Shown here in pieces: positions 12,401 to 22,389 of a stretch of DNA of 64,000 bases (the stretch's first letter is position 1; the number at the start of each line of letters is the position of its first letter). The notes beneath the pieces were generated by a model. That model had not been told where the DNA came from, did no database searches, and saw nothing but the letters and a program-made list of their open reading frames with translations. Source of the stretch: Argopecten irradians (taxonomy: Eukaryota; Mollusca; Bivalvia; Pectinida; Pectinidae); NCBI RefSeq assembly GCF_041381155.1, contig NC_091134.1, forward strand, positions 41,685,338 through 41,749,337, given 5' to 3'. Made by a program: the position numbers and the translations under genes.

Positions 12401-15400
12401 TATTATGATTTTTGGCAGTACTGCCAAAATTCAATTTGAGCTCTTATTTGTCTGTGTAAAATAAAAAACTTATGCATTGTAAGTATCGTTATTATTAAAA
12501 TGTTGGTAATGTTTGGTGGTGAATAACATATTAAAAGCTCTATTTGTTTCGTGAGTATGAAAATTACGGCACATGAAAATTTAAAAGTTAACTATTTTTT
12601 ATCGAAATTTCATGTTAACCTACACATATCTATATACTTAAACTGATTAGGCGATCATTTGTCTGATTTTCAAAGTGGGATGCTACCAGTGCAGTCACGT
12701 GACTAATCCGGAGGATTGTACAAGCAAGACTGTATGCGGAAAGGGGGAGGTAAGTCGTTTAGCTTGATAAGATGATGATACTTATAGTTCATTTCGAGTG
12801 GATATCACTTTTAGTCTGAGATATATTTCGAAATGGTTGACATGATAACCTGTAAAATAACACCATTACAGTAAAACACGGTTATAACGAATCCCTGCGA
12901 ACCAATGGAATCACTTCGTCATGAGCATAGTTCGAGGAATGGAAATACTAACGTTACCATTTATTCGTTGAAAGGAGGTTCGTTGCAAACGAGTTTTGCT
13001 GGAGGTGTATGTATTAATTCCAGTATGTATTTACATGGACGTAGACTTATAAATCCGTGGTATTTATTACGAGGTCAATTTACCACCGCTAGGACGTTAA
13101 TGGCTGCAGATGAAAATAATATACTGTAACATTAGTAGAATTTATTTAATAAGTATGAAATAAATATATCTACTTTCTCTACTTAATGTCTGTATAAAAT
13201 CATTTTTCTGCATTAGCAATGCAAAAGAGAGACAAAAACAGAAGATATGTTACTCATAGATAGTCTTTTTCAGAAATGCTTTTCTGTAGAGACGATATCA
13301 GCGAATTTTGAACAGGGATTTAAACTTGGATGCATGGATGAAAGGGTAAGCTTCTCCTAACTTAACTTATACACTTTATTCTTGTATCCGCTTGTCAAGT
13401 ATGCCATGTTCTAATGGGAAAGCTTAAAAATTGAACGTATTCATCAAATGACTTTAAATAGTTAAACCACAAAAATGATTACATTGATTTTGCTTCTCTT
13501 GAAAATCTTCAAGCTTTGCTCAACATTCGTTCACGCTGCCCCTGGAATTTTCGGAAAACGCCAAGGATTTGAATTGTCCCTACATGGTGGATGCTGCAAA
13601 GGCGAATTTTGTAATCACCATTCAATCTTGCCGTTCTCAAGTGCACCATCTACAGTCATTCCAACAGCTGCTCAAACAATCGTACATACCACAGCAGGTA
13701 CGACGCGTGTCCACGTTATGAGAGAAGTAATATATTAATAATGACAGGGGATGACAATAGATTTCCCGAGTTGAATTTCATTCAAATTACATTATCATTA
13801 CAAAAACACAAAATGATAAGACTTATAAAAGCCTTCTCTTCTCCTAACATACAATGACGAAACAAAAATTCAAATCAACGATCAAGTTTCTTAAGCTATC
13901 AAATCAAACAATTCTGCCATTTCCATACTTATTACATTGGAAGAAAAATGATAGGCGCTTTTACACTCATGACTACAGATACAATTTGGACTGTTGGTGA
14001 GATTTACACGAAATTAGAAAAAAACATTTCGACACCCGTGTTTGACACCTAAGATAATAACCTTTGCCTACTTTTAGGTCCTAGTTGTTCAAGTCACTAC
14101 ACCACATGTCCACCGGGATGGCGTCAGCATCATCGTTCATGCTACGCTCTTGGAACCCCGGCGATGAGCTGGAGCAGCGCAAAGGTAATATTCTAAATCT
14201 ACACGCAACTGATGTCAATTCATTATTTAAGCATTGGTGTCACTAAATATGAGTATATCAATTACAAACTGTGCGAATCCGCATAGCATATTCCTAAACG
14301 TTTTCATTTAAGCATTGGTTGTCATATTTTGACTTGCATTTGGTGTGTAACATACTTTGGGTGTTCTAGCATAGCCAATGGTGCGCGTTAGCTCACCATG
14401 CTAGATATACTAGATAATACATGTACGTAATATTTTGCAAAAGGACTTTCATATTATATAATTTCAAAAATGTTCATGAATGGAGGTTAATTAATGAAGA
14501 CATATTTATCATACTCCAAAACATCATATTCCAGTACCAGAATTTTGTATAGCAATTTTAATCAATCATAACTTCACTTACATTAAGTAAGTCAGTTACT
14601 TCGATGTTTGAAAGGCACAATGTGAGAAAAACTGCGGTGTGTTAGCTGATTTCTCCTCATCATCGGACGTCAATAGCGTTGTACAGGACCTCAGGCAGCA
14701 TCTGTCTTCATTGAGCAGTACCGGTAATGTTACATAAGAAACCTTTTCAAATGTTCAAATTTAAGTGTAGAGGGGTTGCGGAAATATTATGTTATGTTTG
14801 AGCTTAAGTAATTTTGCATTTAAATTTTACATGAAAAATCACGTTTCATGGAATTCCGGTTAATATCAACTTGTTTCGCATTTCAAAAACAAACACATTG
14901 CTATCATTCCCTATAACATGGTCAGGTTTAAGTATATATCATGACGAACTATATATGTCTTGCTGATATCTTCACTATTTGTCTCCAAATATTCTTACGA
15001 TATTCAATAACATTTAATAATTGCCTTTCCATAGTAAAATTGTTATCCTATTTATTTTTTTGATATATTTTACAGCCGCCAATTGTATTTTATTATAAAG
15101 ATGTATGTGACAAAGCAGTAATTCCAACCGTGTGGACAATTTTTTTTCAAATTTTCGAGTCGATCTGCCCCTTTATCAAGACATACAAAACGAATACGAT
15201 TACATAATAAGATATTTTTATTGTTAAATCCAGACAAGCAAACATTAACAATTATAGATACCGGGATAATTACAATAAGCGATATACGTATACGTATATG
15301 AATATGTTGTGGAAGGGGAGCGACCGTTCTTCATAAACTATTTTCTATTAAATTTGATTAAAATAGGTACATGTGTAATTAATAGTGAGTTTAATAGCTT

Positions 15401-16264
15401 GATTATTTGACAACATATATATAGATATAGGACGCTGTACCAAAACCTTTTTTACCTCAATTTACAAGCTACTCAACATATTACGTTCCAGCAGTATAGT
15501 TGGTTGTTATAACCAGGTTGTTATACCAAACCGTATACTAATGACTATACCAAACCGGAATGTTGTGCGTACCAAACACGTACACTATAGTCATAACCTG
15601 CTCACTAAATATCATCGATTATGGGACGAAGGACGCATTTACGATAAATTTGAAGTGGTAGATAGTTTTTGTTCTATCCTTATTCTTCATTCAACATCTT
15701 ATCTTAATGAAATGCATCCGATATCTTGAGATATTTTCATATTTTCACGTATTTTTAAAAATTTTGTACGGGAATACGATCCAGGTACATGTTTGAATAC
15801 AAAAAAAGGAGACTTTATTCTCATTTGCACATACAATTGTGGGACATCTTAAAATTTTAAGGTTCCACTGTTCTAATTTTTGATGGGTTTCGATAAACAT
15901 ATGAAATATCGAGTCGTTGATTGGAGCGATTTAGCACGTACCCCTCTCATGTTTTTGGGTACGATTTTTCCAGAAGTAGATACCAAACAACCGTTTATAA
16001 ACAAAAGATTTAATATTCGATGTCTAAATATTTCTTTCAGCTAATTTGTATGTCTGGGTAGGTGCAAAACTGTCTCACTCCATATGGTCATGGTCCACCA
16101 CCGGACAGACAGCTGACCATTCCTTACAGCACAACAATGGCTACCACAACGACTACTGTGGCTATATTATTCTAAGTTCTTCGCGGGCCTCTTACCTGCA
16201 TCCTCAATTGTGCAGTAAGCATTACCTACCGTTGTGTGAGATTAAGAATGTACGAAGTGCCTAA
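6490..16264 (+). CDS. Gene B: secreted ShK-LU-ShK-LU-CTLD protein, with a 1-nt frameshift in exon 4
   Basis: Eleven exons: 6490-6508, 7474-7620, 10065-10144, 10932-11004, 11288-11726, 12676-12749, 13274-13345, 13514-13697, 14078-14184, 14615-14723, 16041-16264. Exons 1-2 give a signal peptide (hydrophobic run ending SHA-QT) and ShK-like domain 1. Exons 3-5 give LU domain 1 (KCYSCHEV... CCGTDLCN), a Thr/Pro linker and ShK-like domain 2 (ending CPRKCGKC). Exons 6-8 give LU domain 2 and a short linker, and exons 9-11 the CTLD (CPPGW, CY, W, then C and LCEIK). All junctions agree in phase except exon 4, which is 73 nt where C and D have 72: a run of five T after the acceptor shifts the frame to TGA at 10959-10961. 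Read as is, the product stops near residue 91; otherwise about 508 residues are expected. This is either a real lesion or a homopolymer error. Confidence 0.75.
8014..8907. mobile_element. TTAA-flanked TIR element in gene B intron 2
   Basis: Terminal inverted repeats ttaaaggtaggtttcgcc at 8014-8031 and its reverse complement at 8890-8907. Both ends carry TTAA, the target site favoured by piggyBac-type transposases. The 0.9-kb interior has no transposase ORF, so it is a non-autonomous element. Confidence 0.75.
9092..10016. mobile_element. Non-autonomous TIR element with an expanded right end, gene B intron 2
   Basis: The left end (about 9092-9120) reads taacgtgacgctacccaaat then tggtacact. The inverted form, agtgtaccaatttgggtagc, lies at about 9681 and recurs through the tandem array that follows. 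The interior contains a run of about 26 T (9493-9518). No coding capacity is seen. Confidence 0.6.
9684..10016 (+). repeat. 57-bp tandem array, about six copies
   Basis: Each unit holds two copies of taccaatttgggtag, the second followed by tttcacgttaaacattg and ttcttgct. One unit has gcgtcacgttaaac, the exact counterpart of the left TIR at 9092. Copies are almost identical, so the expansion is recent. It ends about 50 bases before exon 3 of gene B. Confidence 0.9.
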
Positions 16265-16269
16265 TAAAA
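16264..16269 (+). promoter_or_regulatory. Poly(A) signal of gene B
   Basis: AATAAA whose first base is the last base of the stop codon of gene B, giving a very short 3' UTR. C and D also have AATAAA within 20 bases of their stops, which supports all three gene ends. Confidence 0.6.
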
Positions 16270-17811
16270 TGGTTTATTGCGGTGCTTGATTTTGTCTCTA
16301 TTTCTATGTTACTATGTAATTGAAAAGACTTAATTGCAGGAACCCTTTTAGGCAGAATATATTTCATTGAAAAGAGAATGTTGGTTGATTATTCAGGGTG
16401 CACCACTTTCAAATGTTTAATGTGTGGGTTGGGCAATAAATGCAGTAGTAAAGTGAATGGATAAAGATTGTATTATTCTTTTAACCTGTTTCTGACAGGG
16501 GAGATAATCAAGATCACAATGTTATGAAACATTTGGTCAATTGTTAGTGCGATATTCTCTTCAAAATTAGCTATTATGCCTAATACCGTGGGAATAAATG
16601 GAGGCTTAGCAAAATAATGTTAACCAATCAGGCAATTAAAAACATCTAAACCCTGGTTTCGGTGGAATATCATAAATAGTGGTGTACTTTATTATAATTC
16701 AAACTATAGTATACATGAACTATATTAATGAAAGATTAAACTGAAGTTTTGGTAAAGAAAACACTATATAACCTCCGTGCAAAATAAACAAAGTACACCG
16801 AATGACAAGACTAAGCTACCAAAAAAAGAAATGAACAGAAACATAAAGGATCAGGGAGGGACTGGGTGACAAAATAAATAGCGTGCTGCTACCTCGAGCG
16901 ATGTGTTGGAAGTGACGCTGACCGATGGTTTGAAACTTGACCATTGGCCAGTTGTCAGTGATAAGGATATTGATTGGTCAGACTACTCAAAACAAGCGAG
17001 AGCATTCGGAGTACCTCCAAAATCAGAGCAAGAAAGTCCCTTCGGTACTCCTCTAGCTCACGCTACCGATGCACCTTCCTGACCCATAATAACATATCTA
17101 AAAAACATTAATATTAACATGAATGACCGGACACTAAAACTTTACTTGACATGGACTGTAGCAAACGTTAACATTGTCGTCTATGGGAAATCATTTGGTA
17201 CTGAGGTCTTTGTACAACATGGTGTCATTGAAAAACATGCAAATGGCTTTTCTTAAGGTTGCTTGATACTTATTTTTGTATTTCTCATATTTCTTAAATC
17301 TGAAGAAAAAAGGTTATAGCTCTACTTTTTGAGGTATTTCAGCTTGAAAAGCTGTGCCGATTTGCAAACCCAAATTATTAAACGATTAGATATTATCTTA
17401 AAAATATCATTTTCTGTAATATTTGGAAGAATATAGCATGAAATATATTCATATTTTGTCTCGAACTTGTAAAACTTGTCTCGAAAAATGTAGGCCATAT
17501 TTGAATTAAAAACCGCAAAAAACTCCATTTCACACCAGGTCATATGCTTTTTGTGATATTACGCTTGGTTTATGTTTATTATTATAATTTTAACCATATT
17601 TTAATTTCCTACAGAAATCCGTTTGCGATTCTAGAAATCTGGAATTGTCGGTATGAACTAATCACTTTCAGAATTCATTTCCTGTATAAACGTTTTGATT
17701 TCAATTACATTTAGTACATATGTAAGATAGAAAACAGCTCAGCGATATCACCTAAATTTCTCTTTATTACTGACTTCAATTATCATATTTTCTACCAATC
17801 TTTGGATGTTA

Positions 17812-17969
17812 GAGTTATCTGCTCTTGTGGGAAGGTATTGGTAATTCTGTCATTAGTTTGCGACATAAAACTATATGGTATATTGTTTTCTTTGACAAAT
17901 ATAATGTTATCTTCATCATCACATGATGCACATGCACAATCAATACCTACCTGTGAGGGCAGATAACTC
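17812..17969. mobile_element. MITE with GAGTTATCTG ends, copy 1
   Basis: Starts gagttatctgctcttgtggg and ends with the inverted form, ...gagggcagataactc. It has no coding capacity. Related copies are at 30024-30178 and 35306-35484, and a fragment lies at about 11785-11880. Confidence 0.7.
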
Positions 17970-18069
17970 AGTAATTTGTATAAATGAAGCACTAACGGAT
18001 TAAGTAAAAATATAGTAAGTGATCATATTACAACACTATAAGGTGAAGTTTAATTTTACATGGCTTTAT

Positions 18070-18200
18070 CCTTGTTAAATGCCCTATTAACAGCCAGAGT
18101 CATTTAAGGTCATGCCAGGAAAGACGGAGTATCCAGAAAAAACACACTGACCAGCAGTCAGTACCTAGCAACTCCCACAATGGATTCTGGACTCGTGGAC
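18070..18200 (-). mobile_element. Decayed SINE fragment, inverted
   Basis: Contains the reverse complement of the SINE tail (ccctattaacagccagagtc) and of the central part (ctgaccagcagtcagtacct). The tRNA-like head is degraded. Confidence 0.5.
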
Positions 18201-19199
18201 CAAAGGTGAAGGTCTTGCGAATAGAAACGAGAATACAATATCTGATTACATATTCCGGCTGATACACTTGCGCAAGTCCTAGAACTACGCTTGGAAATTA
18301 TATTAGCAAATACATTTTGCTTTGGTCGATCTCAAAGAGAGATGAATCGGGTTTGTATAGAAACAAACTAAACGAACTGCAAAGCACTAGAATTTTGAAA
18401 CATTAGATTTGTTTCAAGAGTATTTTAATTCGTGACCACATGAACTCTACTAACACGACATCTTATCGTTAAATAAATCAGTAAATTAAAATCTAATCTT
18501 ATTTATACCTTCTTTTACATTGACGCTTAATAATATGCATATGCTATATAATAAATTTAATTCAATATAGCCAATAATGAAACATAACGAAGACAAAACA
18601 AATATATAATTTTATTAGTTAGTTGATAACTATGTATTGATGATTACATGATAGCAAAAAATATCACACGTTTCCTTAAAGTGACGTATACTAAATCATT
18701 AGATTTACATAGATTTCTTAAAATTTTTGACTTCCTACAAACGTTCTTATACCTGAAATTAGAAAGTTTTCAAAATTACAACATTTAATTTGAACTATTG
18801 GCAATGTTTATCAACGTTAAAATATCGCCAAACACAACAAGAAATTGTATCTGTCGGCATTGAATGTTTACAACGGAAAGAACCGAGTGCATCTTTGAGT
18901 TCGGAATCGAGGTCGCTGAAAATCTCATCCGGCTAATGGATATAGATGTAATAACACCACTATAAGAGGCCACTTATATTTTATCAGTTATATTAGCCGG
19001 ATTCAGTGTAATAGCCAATACATACGTTAATTATGTATATATTTTACATGTATACAGGTGTACATGTACTTCATTAAACAAACATGTACATTTACTGTGT
19101 ACACAGGTCTACAATGTATATGTAAGGTATATTTTTGCTCTGATACATAAAAAAACCCACATAAAACTTACATTGTAGATATATAGTTAGGCTGATTTT

Positions 19200-19562
19200 T
19201 TAAAGATGCTCCATTGCTGACAAATGGTATTTTTTCACTATCAAAAACAGGAGCAGACGATTTAGTGTTTTTCTTCAGTTACAAAAGTTACTTACTTTAC
19301 ACCATTACCACCATTGAAAAGTTTGAGCTTTTAATTTTACTTCAAGTAAAAAATATGAAACTTAACTAATTGCATCCCCAAAAAATGCCGTGGCACTATA
19401 TCCTATATGGAAATTAAGTACTGATTGCGCATGCACCAAAAGCAAAAGAAAAATTTTTTATACTATTTTTTGTGTTAATTAGACATTTGTACACGATTAA
19501 ACACCAGTTCTTGTTCAAATGATAAATATCATTTATGCTTTGTCGGCGTTGGAGCATCTTAA
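19200..19562 (+). mobile_element. TTAA-flanked MITE, AGATGCTCC family, copy 1
   Basis: Begins TTAA-agatgctccattgctg and ends gcgttggagcatc-TTAA, so both ends have TTAA and inverted ends of at least nine bases. The interior matches copies at 24908-25271 (inverted) and 45257-45545 over several hundred bases, including gattgcgcatgcaccaaa. Confidence 0.8.
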
Positions 19563-19599
19563 GTAAATCAGATGGAAAAAGGTTATATAACCAGTGACA

Positions 19600-19685
19600 T
19601 GTAGGGGAATGTCAATTAGACGGATATACATTATAACTAGGGATATATATAGGGAATGTCCATTAGACGGATAGACATTATACCT
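19600..19685 (+). repeat. Short tandem repeat left of the palindrome, two copies
   Basis: Two units of about 50 bp containing attagacggata and cattata. The same unit occurs in several copies at 21095-21290 on the other side of the palindrome. Confidence 0.65.
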
Positions 19686-19839
19686 AAGTTTATTTATTAC
19701 ATAATTTGTTTACACCAATTTATATTTGAGGAAATATTATACAAATATAATATTTGGCCTCGTGCAATATAACATTTGTTGATTACCATCACCTCGGGTT
19801 AAATATTATGAACTAGAGCACAGTAAACCATGAAATATT

Positions 19840-21020
19840 TGTTTTATTACATAATCACCAGTTTTTCAGTTGAATATTTTTTTATAAAACGAATACGACA
19901 ATCACTTAACAAAATCATCAACACCGTACTGTACGGAAAAAAACCTTAATATCCTATTGAAGATTGACGTACAGCCCACTTACGTCACGTTGTAACTCCG
20001 GTTTGGATGTCTTATTGTCTGTTTTCTCATTATTAGACCTGCTTGCAGCCTTACTCGGTACAGTAAACGTCTACATGACGTGCTTGATTCGAGATCTATA
20101 AATCCAGAGCTAAATTGAGCGTGAACCTTTGTGACGTCATAATAACGTAACTTACTGTTACTCGCAATTCCTCGGAAGTTTTCTACAAAACTAGACAACA
20201 ACAGCGAGGTGTTCCTAAAGCCGTGCAATATAACATCTCGAACCGTGCAATATAACGTTTCCATGGAAGCGTGCAATATAACTTCGAACCGTGCAATATA
20301 ATATACAGTTATTGAATGGGTATGAGGGAAATAGCACTCTTATTGTCCCCCGGGACATAAACTATATCCCGAGGCGAAGCCGAGGGAAATAGTTGTGTCA
20401 AGGTAAACCCATTCAATAAGTGTTTTATTATACCGTTAAGAAAAATGCTATAACGTTCCTCATTCCATATCATCGATAGTGCCCAGTGATTTTTCTCTTA
20501 CGAAGTCCTTTAAATAATAACAACTATTATCCCGACTGTTCAATAAAACCTTGTTAAACATGTATTGCACAGTTCGAAGTTATATTGCACGCTTCCATGG
20601 AAACGTTAATATTGCACGGTTCGAGATGTTATATTGCACGGCTTTAGGAACACCTCGCTGTTGTTGTCTAGTTTTGTAGAAAACTTCCGAGGAATCGCGC
20701 ATAACAGTGAGTTACGTTATTATGACGTCACAAAGGTTCACGCTCAATTTCACGCTAGCTTTGTAGACGTTTATCAAGTAAAGGACGGACACGGCGAATG
20801 CATTAGATTAAAAGGCTGTATGCAGGTCTAATAATGTTAAAGAAGATAATAAGACATTCAAACCGGAGTTACAACGTGACGTACGGAGGTTATACGACAA
20901 TCTTCGATAGGACTTGAAGCTTCTCCGTGCGTTACGGTACTGGTGATTTTGTTATAAGATTGTAGTATTCGTTTTATAAAATAGTCAATTAAAAATTAGT
21001 GATTATGTAATAAAATATAA
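19840..21020. repeat. Fold-back palindrome, about 460-bp arms
   Basis: Two inverted arms, about 19840-20300 and 20561-21020, share a centre near position 20430. Three anchor pairs give the same centre: attacataatcac/gtgattatgtaat, aaaacgaatac/gtattcgtttt, and cgtcacgttgtaactccggt at 19984 with its complement near 20880. The arms also carry four or so copies of cgtgcaatataac. The loop holds a second, smaller inverted repeat (attgaatgggt at about 20313, acccattcaat at about 20407). Roughly 80-bp direct repeats flank it (19757-19840 and 21017-21090, both with ctagagcacagtaa). This resembles a fold-back transposon. The arms preserve related short ORFs, which could simply be nucleotide conservation. 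Confidence 0.8.
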
Positions 21021-21094
21021 TATTTGTTGATTACCACCACCGAGGGGTAAATATTATGAACTAGAGCACAGTAACACATGAAATATTTGTATAA

Positions 21095-21290
21095 TAGGGA
21101 ATTTCCATTAGACGGATGGAGACTATAACTAGGTATTTATAGGGAATGCCCATTAGACGGATATACATGCATATTATAACTAGGGGTATATAAGGAATGT
21201 CCCTTAGACGGAAAAAGACTATAACTAGAGATATATAGGGAATGCCCATTAGACGGATAGACATTATAACTATAGAAATATAGGGAATGT
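21095..21290 (+). repeat. 45-51 bp tandem repeat right of the palindrome
   Basis: At least four units with the core cccattagacggatagac, spaced 45 to 51 bases, each followed by an attataact/tatataggg-like segment. It matches the two units at 19600-19685. Confidence 0.75.
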
Positions 21291-21327
21291 AAATATTGAT
21301 ATAATGATAAAAGAAATACATGTACCT

Positions 21328-21445
21328 CATTAGTCCGTTAACATGCCTATATTATTAGTTTTTGTTTCCATTTTTTCCTTATTATAAAGTCTATACATTA
21401 GGCCATTAAAAAACTAATAATATTGGCAGGTTTAGCGGATTAGTA
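21328..21445. mobile_element. Small hairpin MITE
   Basis: cattagtccgttaacatgcc then tatattattag at the left pairs with aactaataatattggcaggt then ttagcggattag at the right, leaving a loop of about 45 bases. It has no coding capacity. Confidence 0.65.
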
Positions 21446-22369
21446 CCTAATACCATGACAAATGAAAATAAAATAAGGGTAGAAGCAAGTATAAACCATA
21501 TAATATAATGAAAACTCTTCTTTATAGCTGCAAAACCTTTACAATATATGAATATTTACACCTAGAAACTTTTCACAAAACTTATGCATATGTTTCAACG
21601 TTTATTAGATTTAACACAATAATCAGGAACTTGAAGTCGATAAATTGGTGTTTTCATTCGATAGCAGATATGTCCATCAGACAGATGAGATTTCCTTCGG
21701 TGAATGTTCCCACATCGCGCATGCACACAGGGATTGTTTACCTCGCCGAAAGATAATAATATGAAATAGTGACTAGGTCGTTTCTATTTGTTTTCATTTT
21801 TTTTCTCCTTTTTTGAACAAAATGATTACACAAACTTTTAAATTTTGTTATTAACACAAGTACACAACTTTTAAAATTATTTTAAGTTCTATAATACGTT
21901 TTATCTTTTATTACATGATTTTTTTAACGATTTAGTCCCTTTAATACAATGCTTCACGAGATGTTGAGGACTGTAAATTGTCGATAGTTGGTGGTAAAGC
22001 GTTATGAATGGAATCGTGATCACAGTAAAACTAAATATAGGTGTAAACATTTCCAAATTGTCCTACTTATTGAGAATTAAGATAACGACATCGACATAGA
22101 AACGCCTGCTACATGCTTGACAAAAATGAGGTCACTTGAGTTTTCTTGCCGATTTCTGCCAACATTGCTTTTTTAAAGTCATAAATTATCTTCCTGTCGA
22201 AAAGCTATACTGCGTAAGTGTTAAAACCATCCCTTTACACGTGCCAACGTCATTTATTATAATTATATAATTAATAAGGCAATTTTCTTCGTTTCAATAG
22301 CTGAACAAAGCTGATAACGATACGCGAAATGTCGTCTATCTTGGTTGTGGGTCAGTCCATGTAGATGGT
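21446..22369. other. Upstream region of gene C
   Basis: AT-rich DNA with no gene that I can support. A TATA-like word, aattatataatt, lies at 22261, about 130 bases before the start codon; D has a similar word (aattatatatgc) at about 31249. This is suggestive only. Confidence 0.3.
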
Positions 22370-22389
22370 AGATAAGCAAAAACTTTAGG
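22370..22389 (+). promoter_or_regulatory. Conserved 5' element of gene C (GATA-type word)
   Basis: agataagca ends exactly 11 bases before the ATG at 22390. The same nine bases lie exactly 11 bases before the ATG of gene D, although the 11-base spacers differ. AGATAAG fits the consensus of GATA transcription factors. It could instead be part of a conserved 5' UTR. Confidence 0.4.

Larger units (their letters stand above)
16270..19199. other. Spacer between genes B and C, first part
   Basis: No gene recognised. Positions 16840-17075 are richer in G+C than their surroundings and include short readable frames, but match nothing I know. A GAGTTATCTG MITE lies at 17812-17969 and a decayed inverted SINE at about 18070-18200. 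Confidence 0.4.

Noticed and set aside
16840-17075. Possible exon in the G+C-richer stretch
   Set aside because: No open frame with splice sites across it and no recognisable domain.
19980-20831. Two related small ORFs in the palindrome arms as a gene pair
   Set aside because: They are the two arms of one inverted repeat; similarity is expected from the DNA, and no family signature is seen.
21061-21330. Minus-strand ORF with repeated peptide
   Set aside because: Produced by the 45-51 bp tandem repeat; the spacing is not a constant multiple of three.
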